From NCBI RefSeq assembly GCF_000612665.1, contig NZ_HG942081.1:1-63233 (forward strand): a DNA stretch of 63,233 nucleotides, written 5' to 3'. Position numbers and translations under genes: made by a program. The stretch's first letter is position 1. Each line of letters begins with the position of its first letter. A model generated the notes under the pieces. That model ran no database searches. It was not told the DNA's origin and saw nothing but the letters and a program-made list of their open reading frames with translations. This DNA is from Neobacillus dielmonensis (GTDB lineage Bacteria; Bacillota; Bacilli; Bacillales; Cytobacillaceae). Shown in pieces: positions 18,035 through 26,081 of the stretch.

Positions 18035-18901
18035 TTAAAGCGAATCTGGTCTTTCACTTTCTGGATCAATCGGATAAAAAGTGCGGATGCTTTTTCCATC
18101 AGGACTCATAAACAATTCAAGTTTAAAGGTTGCATCATTGATGACAATTTCTTCAGGCACATCTTTGTGCTTTAAGGCACGGACGGTTCCTAAAGCCAAA
18201 AGCCCCTCTGCACTGATTCCGACAAGAAAGGCACAGTGGTTTTTGCCAACTCTAAAAAAGCGCCTCTTTTGATAGTCGAACGCCTGCAACCGGTACCCGA
18301 AAGTCACTACAAACGGTGCTCCCTTTTGTTCCCCAAAATATTCACATTTTAATTCAATTTGGTCTGGATGATGATTATTTAAATCGGATTGATCCTCCAG
18401 CCAATATTTATACCAAAAGTGATGTCCTTCCAGCCTGCGCTTTCTTTGTTCCCCGACAAATACATGCTCAAAGCCGGATAAATCCTTTCCAGATTCGCAA
18501 TCATACTGGCGGAACCACAGATCATGTAAATGGGTATACCACTGCATCTCGGTGAAGCATTTCTTGTTTTTCTCCTCAATATAGTTTTTCGCTAGTTTGA
18601 CTGGAGGAGAATCAATCGCCATTTGTAAAAATTCTTTTACTTCTTTGGACTCATTGGAGGAGTTTTTTTCTCTGCTATAGTGACTTAAAGTATAGTTATC
18701 AAAGAGTCTTTCAACTAATTTGTAGCTGTGTCGTTTCCTATCAGGGATTTCAACTTCTTTAAAAACCTGATGATCGGGACTGCACGCTTCCAAGTCCACA
18801 ACAACGTATCCTTGATTGGGATCCCCGATTTCCGCGGCAGTGATGGGCAAAAGTCCGCTCCCCTTCTGATCTGCCTCCCAGATGGCATGATAAATATCCA
18901 C
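18035..18901 (-). CDS. Eukaryotic-type EndoU (XendoU family) endoribonuclease homologue
   Basis: This protein of about 288 residues can be matched by eye along its whole length to the eukaryotic XendoU/PP11 family, which cuts RNA at uridines to leave 2',3'-cyclic phosphates. Numbering from GTG 18901: an N-terminal IYHAIWEAD block, LFDNYTLSHYS near 66-76, HLHDLWFRQYD near 124-134, then the catalytic block SGFEHVFVGEQ. There the glutamate-histidine pair is E145-H146, with E151 following. The second histidine is in EGHHFWYKYWLE (H160/H161), and a lysine candidate is K220 in VGKNHCAFLVG, followed by the SAEGLLAL strand seen in the family. There is no signal peptide or toxin-type leader, so it should act in the cytoplasm. 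GTG 18901 is 6 nt behind GGAGGTG. Identification is from recalled family sequence, not a search. Confidence 0.82.
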   Translation of the reverse strand: MDIYHAIWEADQKGSGLLPITAAEIGDPNQGYVVVDLEACSPDHQVFKEVEIPDRKRHSYKLVERLFDNYTLSHYSREKNSSNESKEVKEFLQMAIDSPPVKLAKNYIEEKNKKCFTEMQWYTHLHDLWFRQYDCESGKDLSGFEHVFVGEQRKRRLEGHHFWYKYWLEDQSDLNNHHPDQIELKCEYFGEQKGAPFVVTFGYRLQAFDYQKRRFFRVGKNHCAFLVGISAEGLLALGTVRALKHKDVPEEIVINDATFKLELFMSPDGKSIRTFYPIDPESERPDSL

Positions 18902-19078
18902 AAGTAACACCTCCAAAACAACGAAAAAACTCCAAGTATGTACAGTCTGTATGATTAAGCGCCATTATATACCTATCGAAGTCTTGGTCTGTACAAATTC
19001 GTTCAGTCACGGTGGGCTCTGCACACTATTCCGTCCTCAAAAATAAACTGATTTATATCGCTTTGAGGAAGGATGCAT

Positions 19079-19699
19079 ATGCCCATAAATTTACCGTTGA
19101 ACATTAGGACAATAACGTTAAGTGGGGGGCCGAAGAAGACCGTTTCTTACCCGCAGGTTAGCGGCATGCCAAATCACAATTTGGAACATTTGATTAATCG
19201 GACCATTGTTCAACAGACGCAGGAACTCATAACCCAACAAACGGGGATGATGCCGACCACAGTGGAGGAAATGCTCGGTACATTTGAAATAAAAAACAAC
19301 CAGCGCCAAGTTTTAAGTTTGTCCTTATCGAATTATACGTACCACTCTCATGCAGCACACGGCGTGACGTATATGAAACCATTAACATTTGATTTGCAAA
19401 AGGGGAAGCTATGTCAGTTGAAAGACTTATTTAAGAGGGACAGTCAATACGTGCAAACACTTTCAGCTATTATTAAGGAACAAATCAAGCATCGCAATAT
19501 TTTTCTGCTACAGGATTTTACAAGCATAAAGCCCAACCAAGACTTTTATATTGCGGACAAAGCCCTAGTGGTCTTTTTTCAACTGTATGAAATCACTCCA
19601 TATGCGTTTGGCTTTCCGATGTTTCCCATTTCCGTTTATGATTTGCAGGAGATACTAGATGAAAGTGGTCCGTTGGGGCGCATGGCAGTTAATAATTAA
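19079..19699 (+). CDS. DUF3298/DUF4163-type protein
   Basis: This 206-residue soluble protein has the pattern YPQVSGMPNHNLEHLINRTIVQQ near the start, then LSLSLSNYTYHSHAAHG and LTFDLQKGKLCQLKDLFK, and ends with FYIADKALVVFFQLYEITPYAFG. This is the DUF4163 plus DUF3298 arrangement found in the extracellular part of RsiV-like anti-sigma factors and in lysozyme-inhibitor-like proteins. Here there is no membrane segment or signal peptide, and no sigma factor gene adjoins it. ATG 19079 is better spaced from GAGGAAGG than ATG 19073. Role unknown. Confidence 0.75.
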   Translation: MPINLPLNIRTITLSGGPKKTVSYPQVSGMPNHNLEHLINRTIVQQTQELITQQTGMMPTTVEEMLGTFEIKNNQRQVLSLSLSNYTYHSHAAHGVTYMKPLTFDLQKGKLCQLKDLFKRDSQYVQTLSAIIKEQIKHRNIFLLQDFTSIKPNQDFYIADKALVVFFQLYEITPYAFGFPMFPISVYDLQEILDESGPLGRMAVNN

Positions 19700-19735
19700 T
19701 CCAATCTATTGAGTTAATTTTAGGATTATAACCAT

Positions 19736-19777
19736 AAAAAGCTTGTAGAAAGTCAATTTGATTTCTACAAGCTTTTT
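19736..19777. terminator. Bidirectional terminator between convergent genes
   Basis: A perfect 16-bp stem (AAAAAGCTTGTAGAAA at 19736-19751, its complement at 19762-19777) with a 10-nt loop has A- and T-runs at its two ends, serving both the DUF3298 and HAD genes. Confidence 0.92.
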
Positions 19778-19816
19778 GGGGTGTTAAGACACTTCGAAAT
19801 AAGATCGCAATTCTCT

Positions 19817-20599
19817 TTATAGTAGTCCAAGCCGCTTCAGCCCAAAATATACCCCGTCTTCTTCTGCAGGGAGGGTCACCATATTGGCAGTCCGTTTCAC
19901 TTCATCCTGGGCGGAACCCATAGCCACTCCCATACCGACCAATGACAACATTTCCATGTCATTTAAGCCATCGCCAAAGGCAACTGCCTCATCCGGTGCA
20001 ATGCCAAGCGCCTCTAAAAGTTTGGTTACACCTACAGACTTATTGGACTTAGACAGGTTCACATCACAACTTTTCGCTTCGATGGATGTCCATCTTCTGA
20101 AATCCAATTCAGGGATATGAAGCTGATAGGGTTTTTCTTCATCTGTATCACAATGGAGAAACAATTGATAAATATCTTGGTCCAACCAATGACCTTGTGG
20201 AGCTAACTCCGGCCTCCATGTTTCATCCTGATAAGCTTGAACAACAAAGGGATGGCTTAAATCAGTAACTGAAAAACTGGTGCCACTTAAAAACGTCAAT
20301 GGATGATTCTGGTCTTGAGAAAAGAGCCACATCTTTTCCAATAGATTCTTTCCAATAGCATTTTGGTAAATTACTTTACCCTCATGAACTGCATAGGACC
20401 CATTAAAAAAGACCATCGAGTCAACACCTGTCTCCTGAATAACCGATTCAGAAAAATAGGGTGCCCTCCCCGTAGCGACAACCACCTTAATATTTCTCTC
20501 TCTTAATCGCGAAATAGCCTGCTTAGTAGCAGCACTAATCACTTTCCCATGTGGAACAATCGTACCATCTATATCTAAGATGACAATCTTGTAGCCCAT
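19817..20599 (-). CDS. Cof-type HAD-superfamily phosphatase
   Basis: The protein has 260 residues. Motif I is VILDIDGTIVPHG at about 5-17, motif II is VVATGRAP near 40, and motif IV is AVAFGDGLNDMEMLSLVG near 205-222, followed by MVTLPAEEDGVYFGLKRLGLL. This is a C2-cap (Cof/YidA type) Mg2+-dependent phosphatase acting on sugar phosphates, flavin precursors or similar compounds. The substrate is unknown. It is divergent from the coiled-coil/McrBC operon. Confidence 0.88.
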   Translation of the reverse strand: MGYKIVILDIDGTIVPHGKVISAATKQAISRLRERNIKVVVATGRAPYFSESVIQETGVDSMVFFNGSYAVHEGKVIYQNAIGKNLLEKMWLFSQDQNHPLTFLSGTSFSVTDLSHPFVVQAYQDETWRPELAPQGHWLDQDIYQLFLHCDTDEEKPYQLHIPELDFRRWTSIEAKSCDVNLSKSNKSVGVTKLLEALGIAPDEAVAFGDGLNDMEMLSLVGMGVAMGSAQDEVKRTANMVTLPAEEDGVYFGLKRLGLL

Positions 20600-20654
20600 A
20601 ATAACACACTCCTAAATGACAAAAACTAGCACTAAAACATTATAACACAAGTAG

Positions 20655-20668
20655 TAGGGGCAGTCCCC
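20655..20668. repeat. Partial GGGG palindrome core
   Basis: AGGGGCAGTCCCCC is a shortened copy of the palindrome core, with no paired outer arms. It sits 13 bp before a complete copy. Confidence 0.5.
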
Positions 20669-20681
20669 CAGCAAAGTAACG

Positions 20682-20720
20682 CATTAAAGCGGCGGGGGAC
20701 AGGCCCCCGCTGCTTTAATG
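20682..20720. repeat. Dispersed GGGGGAC palindrome, copy 4
   Basis: A 39-nt inverted repeat centred on 20701 has outer arms CATTAAAGCGGC and GCTGCTTTAATG (one G-T pair). The core is GGGGGACAGGCCCCC. Unlike the other copies it lies between two divergent genes, so it cannot be serving merely as a terminator for both. Confidence 0.85.
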
Positions 20721-20835
20721 TGCTGAAGGTTTTGCTATATTTGTAAAATATTTATTTGTAAAAAATGGTCGAATGGTGAGAATTTTTTAGTAAAATAGAA
20801 GGGTAATGTGTTAAGAAGGGTAGGAGTTGATGACG

Positions 20836-21975
20836 ATGGAGAAGGAAGTTTGGAAATGGGTGCTTGAGAATTTTTCGGATGAGGCGATTGCGAATATTGG
20901 CCACAATCTTGGAATTAAGGTGCCAGGCTTTAGGCAGATTAATCACCAGCAGAAAAAGTTTAAGCTTTTGAGGCCGAAGCTAATTCAAGAGGCGGTGCAC
21001 CCGAAAAATTCAGCCATGCTTAAAGATTTCTTTAATAAGATCGCCGAAGGTGCAGACGGTTTAGCGGAGTGGCGAGATAAATCCACAGATGAATTGCTTG
21101 AGAGTATTGGAGTAGAAATTCCACCCTCGATGCTGTTTAGTGTCTTAATGTCGAGCGAAATTGAAGAAGATATTAAAAGAGGTCAGGAAATTTTTATAAA
21201 ACTTAAAGAGGAAGAAAAATTAACCATTCTTGAACGTCAGGCAGAAGAAAAAAGGGAAGAGGCAGAAAAAAATTCTGAGCAGGAATACGAACAACTGAAA
21301 CAACTTCAAGAGGAAGTACATCAGTTTCAGCAGAAGATTTCGAATCTTGAGAAGAAAGTGAAAAAGTCCGAACGAAAGAACGAAGATCTCAAGGAAAAAG
21401 CAACAGTAGCCCAAGTAGGTTTTGAGCAAGAAAAGAAGCAATGGAGAGAAGAAAAAAAGTCCTTATCGCAAGAAATGCAAGCGCTTAAGGAGGAATATGG
21501 GAAAGTAAAAAACAAGCTGGCTGATGTCGCTCCTGAACTGGAAACGTTAAAGAATAAAATGGATCACCAAGCTGTTTTGCTCAAACGTAAGGATGATGAA
21601 ATTGCTAGATTAAATGCGCTACTGCTCAAACTAAAAACCGAACAAGATAGACCGATAAAAGAAAAAAACAACGATTATGAGCAGCAGCAACTAGCAACAT
21701 CATCAGAACAAGAGGCCATCCCGGTCGCAGTAATAGGGGACCCGATGAACACTCGGGTGCAGAAATATAAAAGATATGATTTAACCATCATTGAAGCATC
21801 CGAAATCCATGATGAAAGAACAAACGAGACGCTCCAACAAGTGGAGCAAATTTGGTTATTAACCTATAAAACGCCAAGAGGCATTCAAAAGCGAGTAAAG
21901 TCTCTTGTAAAAGAAAAGCCAATCCAAGAGTTTGCCACGTTTATAGATTTAGAGAATTACATGATGAAGGGGTAG
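20836..21975 (+). CDS. Coiled-coil protein of a McrBC-like operon
   Basis: The protein is about 380 residues. An N-terminal helical region (about 1-110) contains NFSDEAIANIGHNLG and FKLLRPKLIQEAVHPKNSAMLKDFF. Residues about 115-280 are a long, highly charged heptad-like coiled coil, and a C-terminal globular part begins near 300 with RVQKYKRYDLTIIEASEI. No enzyme motif is visible. Its stop is 5 bp before the McrB-like gene, so it is almost certainly part of that system. A sensor, scaffold or specificity role is inferred by analogy with coiled-coil partners in McrBC variants. TTG 20827 and ATG 20830 are alternative starts; ATG 20836 is best placed behind TAGGAG. Confidence 0.75.
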   Translation: MEKEVWKWVLENFSDEAIANIGHNLGIKVPGFRQINHQQKKFKLLRPKLIQEAVHPKNSAMLKDFFNKIAEGADGLAEWRDKSTDELLESIGVEIPPSMLFSVLMSSEIEEDIKRGQEIFIKLKEEEKLTILERQAEEKREEAEKNSEQEYEQLKQLQEEVHQFQQKISNLEKKVKKSERKNEDLKEKATVAQVGFEQEKKQWREEKKSLSQEMQALKEEYGKVKNKLADVAPELETLKNKMDHQAVLLKRKDDEIARLNALLLKLKTEQDRPIKEKNNDYEQQQLATSSEQEAIPVAVIGDPMNTRVQKYKRYDLTIIEASEIHDERTNETLQQVEQIWLLTYKTPRGIQKRVKSLVKEKPIQEFATFIDLENYMMKG

Positions 21976-21980
21976 AAAAA

Positions 21981-24017
21981 ATGAATAAGTCATGGAATAT
22001 AGATTTAGTCGGGGAACTGGCTGATGAGGAATATGTACTGAATACGATAGATAAACAAGCGGTGTATATAAATAGCCAGAATGCCATTCAGTTTTATGTG
22101 AGAATTATTTCGAAGGTTCCAGACAGCTTCCCAAATATAAACCTAGTCATTTGTTACGCCACTGACCTCGAAAAATGGGGCTTTGAAGACAATTACCATG
22201 CCCACCCGATTGATCGAATCAGGGCGTTAAAGCATTTTCTTCGGGATAATTTGGTGGTATTTAAGCCCCAGCGAAAGGTTCTTTTTGACCATACAGAAGT
22301 GTATGTCGGACGGGAAATAACCTTGCTTCCAAAATCGGAAAGCTACAATGAAAAAATTAAATTAATCCCGATTCCGGTGTTTAGCAAGGAAGAGCATGGC
22401 CATTCTTATCCTGAGTTTGTGGAAAAACTTCGCAACCGGAAATATGTCGGTAGAATTGAGGCCATTTCCAACGAACCCAATGATACTCCGGAATATATCC
22501 TATGGCAAAACGATGAAGTTGAATTTGTGATTTTTGGGGAGTTCACCGGGCACAATTATGCCCATGGGGGGTTTACCTTCACCACTAAAAAGGCAATAAA
22601 ATCAGCTCCTTTCCAATCAGATTGGTTAGATGATAGTTACGAAAACGAACATATCATGTTTGTCCCGGAAGAAATTTACATGTATATTTCCGGTAGCATT
22701 TCTGCAGCCAATGCTATGTACCCTCAAGCAGACCTGCCAAAGGATACAAAGGAAGCGCTAGGGCAAACTGCAGTGGGAGTTGCTGTTTCGGATACATCTT
22801 CGCCGGCAGTGAAAAAAAATCACCCAACGCCAAACTTAGAAATCGTTCCAGATCGGGAATATGAAGGGCAGCTTCAAAGCGAAAGTGAGGTAACGGAAGA
22901 AAAATTAATGGAGAGATTTGTTCAAGTTACCCGGGAACAAGGGTTACTTTATGAGCAAAAGGATTTATACAATTTCCATACTGCAATGAAGTCTTCCAAT
23001 CTAGTGATTTTGGCTGGAATGAGCGGAACCGGCAAATCAAAATTGGTCCAGGCCTATGGAAAGGCCCTTGGATTGTATGATAATTACCAAATGACGTTTA
23101 TTCCAGTTCGTCCCTCATGGACCGATGATGCTGATTTGATTGGCTATGCCGATACCTTGCATATGGTTTACCGTCCAGGTGATTCGGGTATCATCAATGC
23201 CTTGCTAAGCGCTAAAGATAACAAGAAGAAACTTCATATTATCTGCTTGGATGAAATGAACCTTGCTAAAATCGAACACTATTTTTCGCAGTTTCTTTCT
23301 GTGTTGGAAATGGAATCGGGACCACGAAGGGTATTAAGGCTTTATAATGAGGAACTTGAAAATAGACTATATAACTCTGCCCAGTACCCGCCTGTCATTC
23401 CAATCGGCGACAACGTCATTTTTGTCGGAACCGTGAATTTGGACGAATCCACTTATCATTTTTCAGATAAAGTTTTAGATCGTGCCAATGTCATTTCCTT
23501 ATCTATTCTTCCATTCGGCACCCTAAGGACCTTAACAGAAGAGGCTCAAAACGCAGTGGAGGAAAAGCGAAACCCTGTCAAAAGAGAATCGATTACCTTT
23601 GATTTATACGACAGCTTTCGGAATAATAGCCAAGAAATTCAGATGAATGAACAGGAACTATCGGTTCTTTGGGAAATCCACGAGGAATTGCAGAAAATTA
23701 ATAAAAATTTAGGAGTCGGCCCACGAGTTGTTCGGCAAATCGATATGTATTTGAAGAACCTGCCTAACACGCCTATTTTTACTAGACAAGATGCGTTTGA
23801 CTTGCAGGTCGTCCAGCGAATTTTGACAAAAGTCAGAGGACCGGAAGAACAGTTGAAAAGTTTCCTTGGCACCTATGATAGAAGGACAGAAAACATTAAC
23901 GACAGTACCCTGGTGGATATTCTCGACCGCTATGAAGAGGTATCAGATTTTTATGAAACAAGAAATGTGCTGACCCAGAAGACGAAAGAGTTGAAAATAA
24001 ATGGCTATACCCTCTAG
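21981..24017 (+). CDS. McrB-like AAA+ NTPase
   Basis: The protein has 678 residues. Residues 1-290 are a divergent N-terminal region with no motif I recognise, the usual place for target recognition in this family. The AAA+ domain begins near 325 with Walker A GMSGTGKS at 346-353, Walker B IICLDEMN at 420-427, the sensor segment GTVNLDES at 483-490 (in place of the McrB NTADRS) and an arginine in KVLDRA at 497-502. McrB proteins form GTP-hydrolysing hexamers that drive a McrC nuclease. A GAAGGGG site precedes the ATG. The last 17 bp overlap the nuclease gene. Confidence 0.85.
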   Translation: MNKSWNIDLVGELADEEYVLNTIDKQAVYINSQNAIQFYVRIISKVPDSFPNINLVICYATDLEKWGFEDNYHAHPIDRIRALKHFLRDNLVVFKPQRKVLFDHTEVYVGREITLLPKSESYNEKIKLIPIPVFSKEEHGHSYPEFVEKLRNRKYVGRIEAISNEPNDTPEYILWQNDEVEFVIFGEFTGHNYAHGGFTFTTKKAIKSAPFQSDWLDDSYENEHIMFVPEEIYMYISGSISAANAMYPQADLPKDTKEALGQTAVGVAVSDTSSPAVKKNHPTPNLEIVPDREYEGQLQSESEVTEEKLMERFVQVTREQGLLYEQKDLYNFHTAMKSSNLVILAGMSGTGKSKLVQAYGKALGLYDNYQMTFIPVRPSWTDDADLIGYADTLHMVYRPGDSGIINALLSAKDNKKKLHIICLDEMNLAKIEHYFSQFLSVLEMESGPRRVLRLYNEELENRLYNSAQYPPVIPIGDNVIFVGTVNLDESTYHFSDKVLDRANVISLSILPFGTLRTLTEEAQNAVEEKRNPVKRESITFDLYDSFRNNSQEIQMNEQELSVLWEIHEELQKINKNLGVGPRVVRQIDMYLKNLPNTPIFTRQDAFDLQVVQRILTKVRGPEEQLKSFLGTYDRRTENINDSTLVDILDRYEEVSDFYETRNVLTQKTKELKINGYTL

Positions 24018-25803
24018 TGGATTTGAAGTCATTTTCTTGCAAAAACGCGGGGATCAGACAGTATCGATACCAGTTGAAAGATTTTTCACCAATGAGTTTG
24101 ATTTTTATGAAAAACGCGAAGAAGTCTACACAGAAATTAAAGAAAATATCGGGGCAGGACTGATTTTCCAATCCGTGCAGGATGAGGCAAGATTGTTTTT
24201 GGATGGATTGGAGACACTTCCGGGACGGATGTTGAAAATCGACCCTGTCGCGGGGGAAGTGTATCTTTCACCCTCAGAGAAGCCGGTCACATTATTTGAT
24301 CATACGCAAGAATTCTATCCCCTCATTCCCGGTTTCTATCGGCTTGAGATCCATATGGAGGGGCACCGCTATTATAGTTGGGTAAAAGTCGCTCCGAAGC
24401 AGCTGGATGAAACCCAATTGCAAACCATGAAGGAAGAGGTTGAAAAAGAGTGGAGTGGACTGGCCCGGGATATGATTTTTCATACAACCGGTTTGCATGC
24501 CGGGTTGGAAGGAATCCCCCAGGGACTCCTGAAGCAGTTTATGATTATAAACAATCACTTTTCCTCCACACTGGCAGCTCTTAGCGATTTATACAGGAAG
24601 GTAAACTATCAAATTAGGAAGGATTATCGATTATCATCAAGGGATAAATACTTGGCAATAGATGAGAAAACGATTCGGCATATCGTCAGTCACCCCGAGG
24701 ATGAACATGTTTTGCTAACACCTGTCAGCGTCGTAAACTATGATTTGCCTGAGAACCGTCTTTTGAAAAAAATTATTGAATCGGTATCGCATACACTCAG
24801 AAATTTCAATGATGCGGTAGAAAAAGTCGAAAAACATAATAGTAACAGCAATCCGCCTCGAACTGCTGCAGAAAAAGAGAAGGCAGAACAGACAGTAAAC
24901 ATGCTCGGTGAGGAAGCTAGAAAAATCAGAGGGGCAATTCAATGGGTTCAAACAGCACCTTGGTATTCAGAGGTAGGCGAGTACCAAGCAACAGCCCATT
25001 TCCATGTGATGAACAGTGACCCCAGATACCGTGCACTAAATCAACTGTTTAGGGAAATGCAAAGTGAACAATCCCGGCAAAACGATCAAAACTACTCCTA
25101 TCAATGGAAGCGGACGGACAAACTTTATGAAATCTGGGGATACATCCAATTCATCAAAACGCTAGCAAGGGATGAGTTAGGGTTTACTCCTGAGTCGGGG
25201 TGGATTTACAGTGTGAATCCAGCTGAAGACGGCGGGCTGGTCCCTGAACTACCTGCCAATACAGAAGTGGTGTTCCGGAAAGACAATATACGGATTTCAT
25301 TAGTTTATGAAGCGCTGTTACCGACACAAAGCAAGTTAACCACTAGAGAAAGCCCATTATATACCCGTGGTACCCACACTTGTCCGGATGGCCGGCTTGA
25401 TGTGTTTATGGATGAAATCTTTATCGGAACGATTATCTTTGATTTTAAGTATCGGCCTAGGAGTGCCATTTGGGATCAAACCAAAATCCAAAGCAACCAG
25501 CAGACCGGTGTAATGATGCAGTTGGTCAGCTATGGTGACAATCCCCATTCTCCTTATTTGTACGGAGCAAGAGGGGATCATTTGTTCAGTCATAATAGTC
25601 CCGTTCAGGAAGTATGGGCGATATACCCAAACCGTTACGGCACAGCCAATACACATGAATACCCGGATCACAAATTAAGTTTAATAGGACTTACTCCAGG
25701 AGGAGAGAATACTCATTTTGCTGAGAGGCTAAAGGCCTCGCTGGAGCGGATTTTTGAAAAAGGCAGCATGATTTTGGACTTGCTAGGGAAAATGGGAGTC
25801 TAG
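24001..25803 (+). CDS. McrC-like PD-(D/E)XK nuclease with DUF2357-type N-terminus
   Basis: The protein has 600 residues. The N-terminal half (about 1-330) has the beta-rich, then helical character of DUF2357 proteins. The C-terminal nuclease core is CPDGRLDVFMD at 461-471 followed by IIFDFKYRP, with D463/D467 and D481-x-K483 as the predicted PD-(D/E)XK residues, and then QQTGVMMQLVSYG. McrC proteins cut DNA (in some relatives RNA) when stimulated by McrB. The start overlaps the McrB-like gene by 17 bp, implying translational coupling. A terminator follows, closing the three-gene operon. Confidence 0.85.
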   Translation: MAIPSSGFEVIFLQKRGDQTVSIPVERFFTNEFDFYEKREEVYTEIKENIGAGLIFQSVQDEARLFLDGLETLPGRMLKIDPVAGEVYLSPSEKPVTLFDHTQEFYPLIPGFYRLEIHMEGHRYYSWVKVAPKQLDETQLQTMKEEVEKEWSGLARDMIFHTTGLHAGLEGIPQGLLKQFMIINNHFSSTLAALSDLYRKVNYQIRKDYRLSSRDKYLAIDEKTIRHIVSHPEDEHVLLTPVSVVNYDLPENRLLKKIIESVSHTLRNFNDAVEKVEKHNSNSNPPRTAAEKEKAEQTVNMLGEEARKIRGAIQWVQTAPWYSEVGEYQATAHFHVMNSDPRYRALNQLFREMQSEQSRQNDQNYSYQWKRTDKLYEIWGYIQFIKTLARDELGFTPESGWIYSVNPAEDGGLVPELPANTEVVFRKDNIRISLVYEALLPTQSKLTTRESPLYTRGTHTCPDGRLDVFMDEIFIGTIIFDFKYRPRSAIWDQTKIQSNQQTGVMMQLVSYGDNPHSPYLYGARGDHLFSHNSPVQEVWAIYPNRYGTANTHEYPDHKLSLIGLTPGGENTHFAERLKASLERIFEKGSMILDLLGKMGV

Positions 25804-25840
25804 ATCGAAGAATGTGAAAAAAGTACGAATAAACAGTGAG

Positions 25841-25875
25841 CGCTTCGGCCAGTAAAACGGCCAAAGCGTTTTTTT
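25841..25875 (+). terminator. Terminator of the coiled-coil/McrBC operon
   Basis: CGCTTCGGCC at 25841-25850 pairs with GGCCAAAGCG at 25859-25868 with one mismatch, followed by seven T residues. Confidence 0.88.
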
Positions 25876-25913
25876 GTACCTTGCTTCCTTAAGATATCCC
25901 CTGCTGCAAAAAC

Positions 25914-25962
25914 CTGCGGTACCTCCCCAAATTTCTGCGGTTGCTTTCCAAATCTGTGCGGT
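25914..25962. repeat. Three degenerate 21-nt direct repeats upstream of the export operon
   Basis: The word TGCGGT recurs at 25915, 25936 and 25957, a strict 21-nt period. The intervening segments are alike: CCCCAAATTT and TTCCAAATCT precede copies two and three. The array ends about 120 bp before the adaptor gene. Regularly phased repeats can bind a regulator, but no partner is identified. Confidence 0.5.
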
Positions 25963-26081
25963 TAAGAAAAAAGCCGAAAGCCGTACAATGAAATCAGCAA
26001 ATAAAACAGTGAAAACATCTCAATGAGAATCTTACCAATAAGCTCAAGAACATTTAAACAATACTCCGGGAGGTTGGAAAA

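Noticed and set aside
20836..21975. Coiled-coil protein as an SMC-like or RecF-like ATPase
   Set aside because: No Walker A or signature motif is present at either end of the coiled coil.
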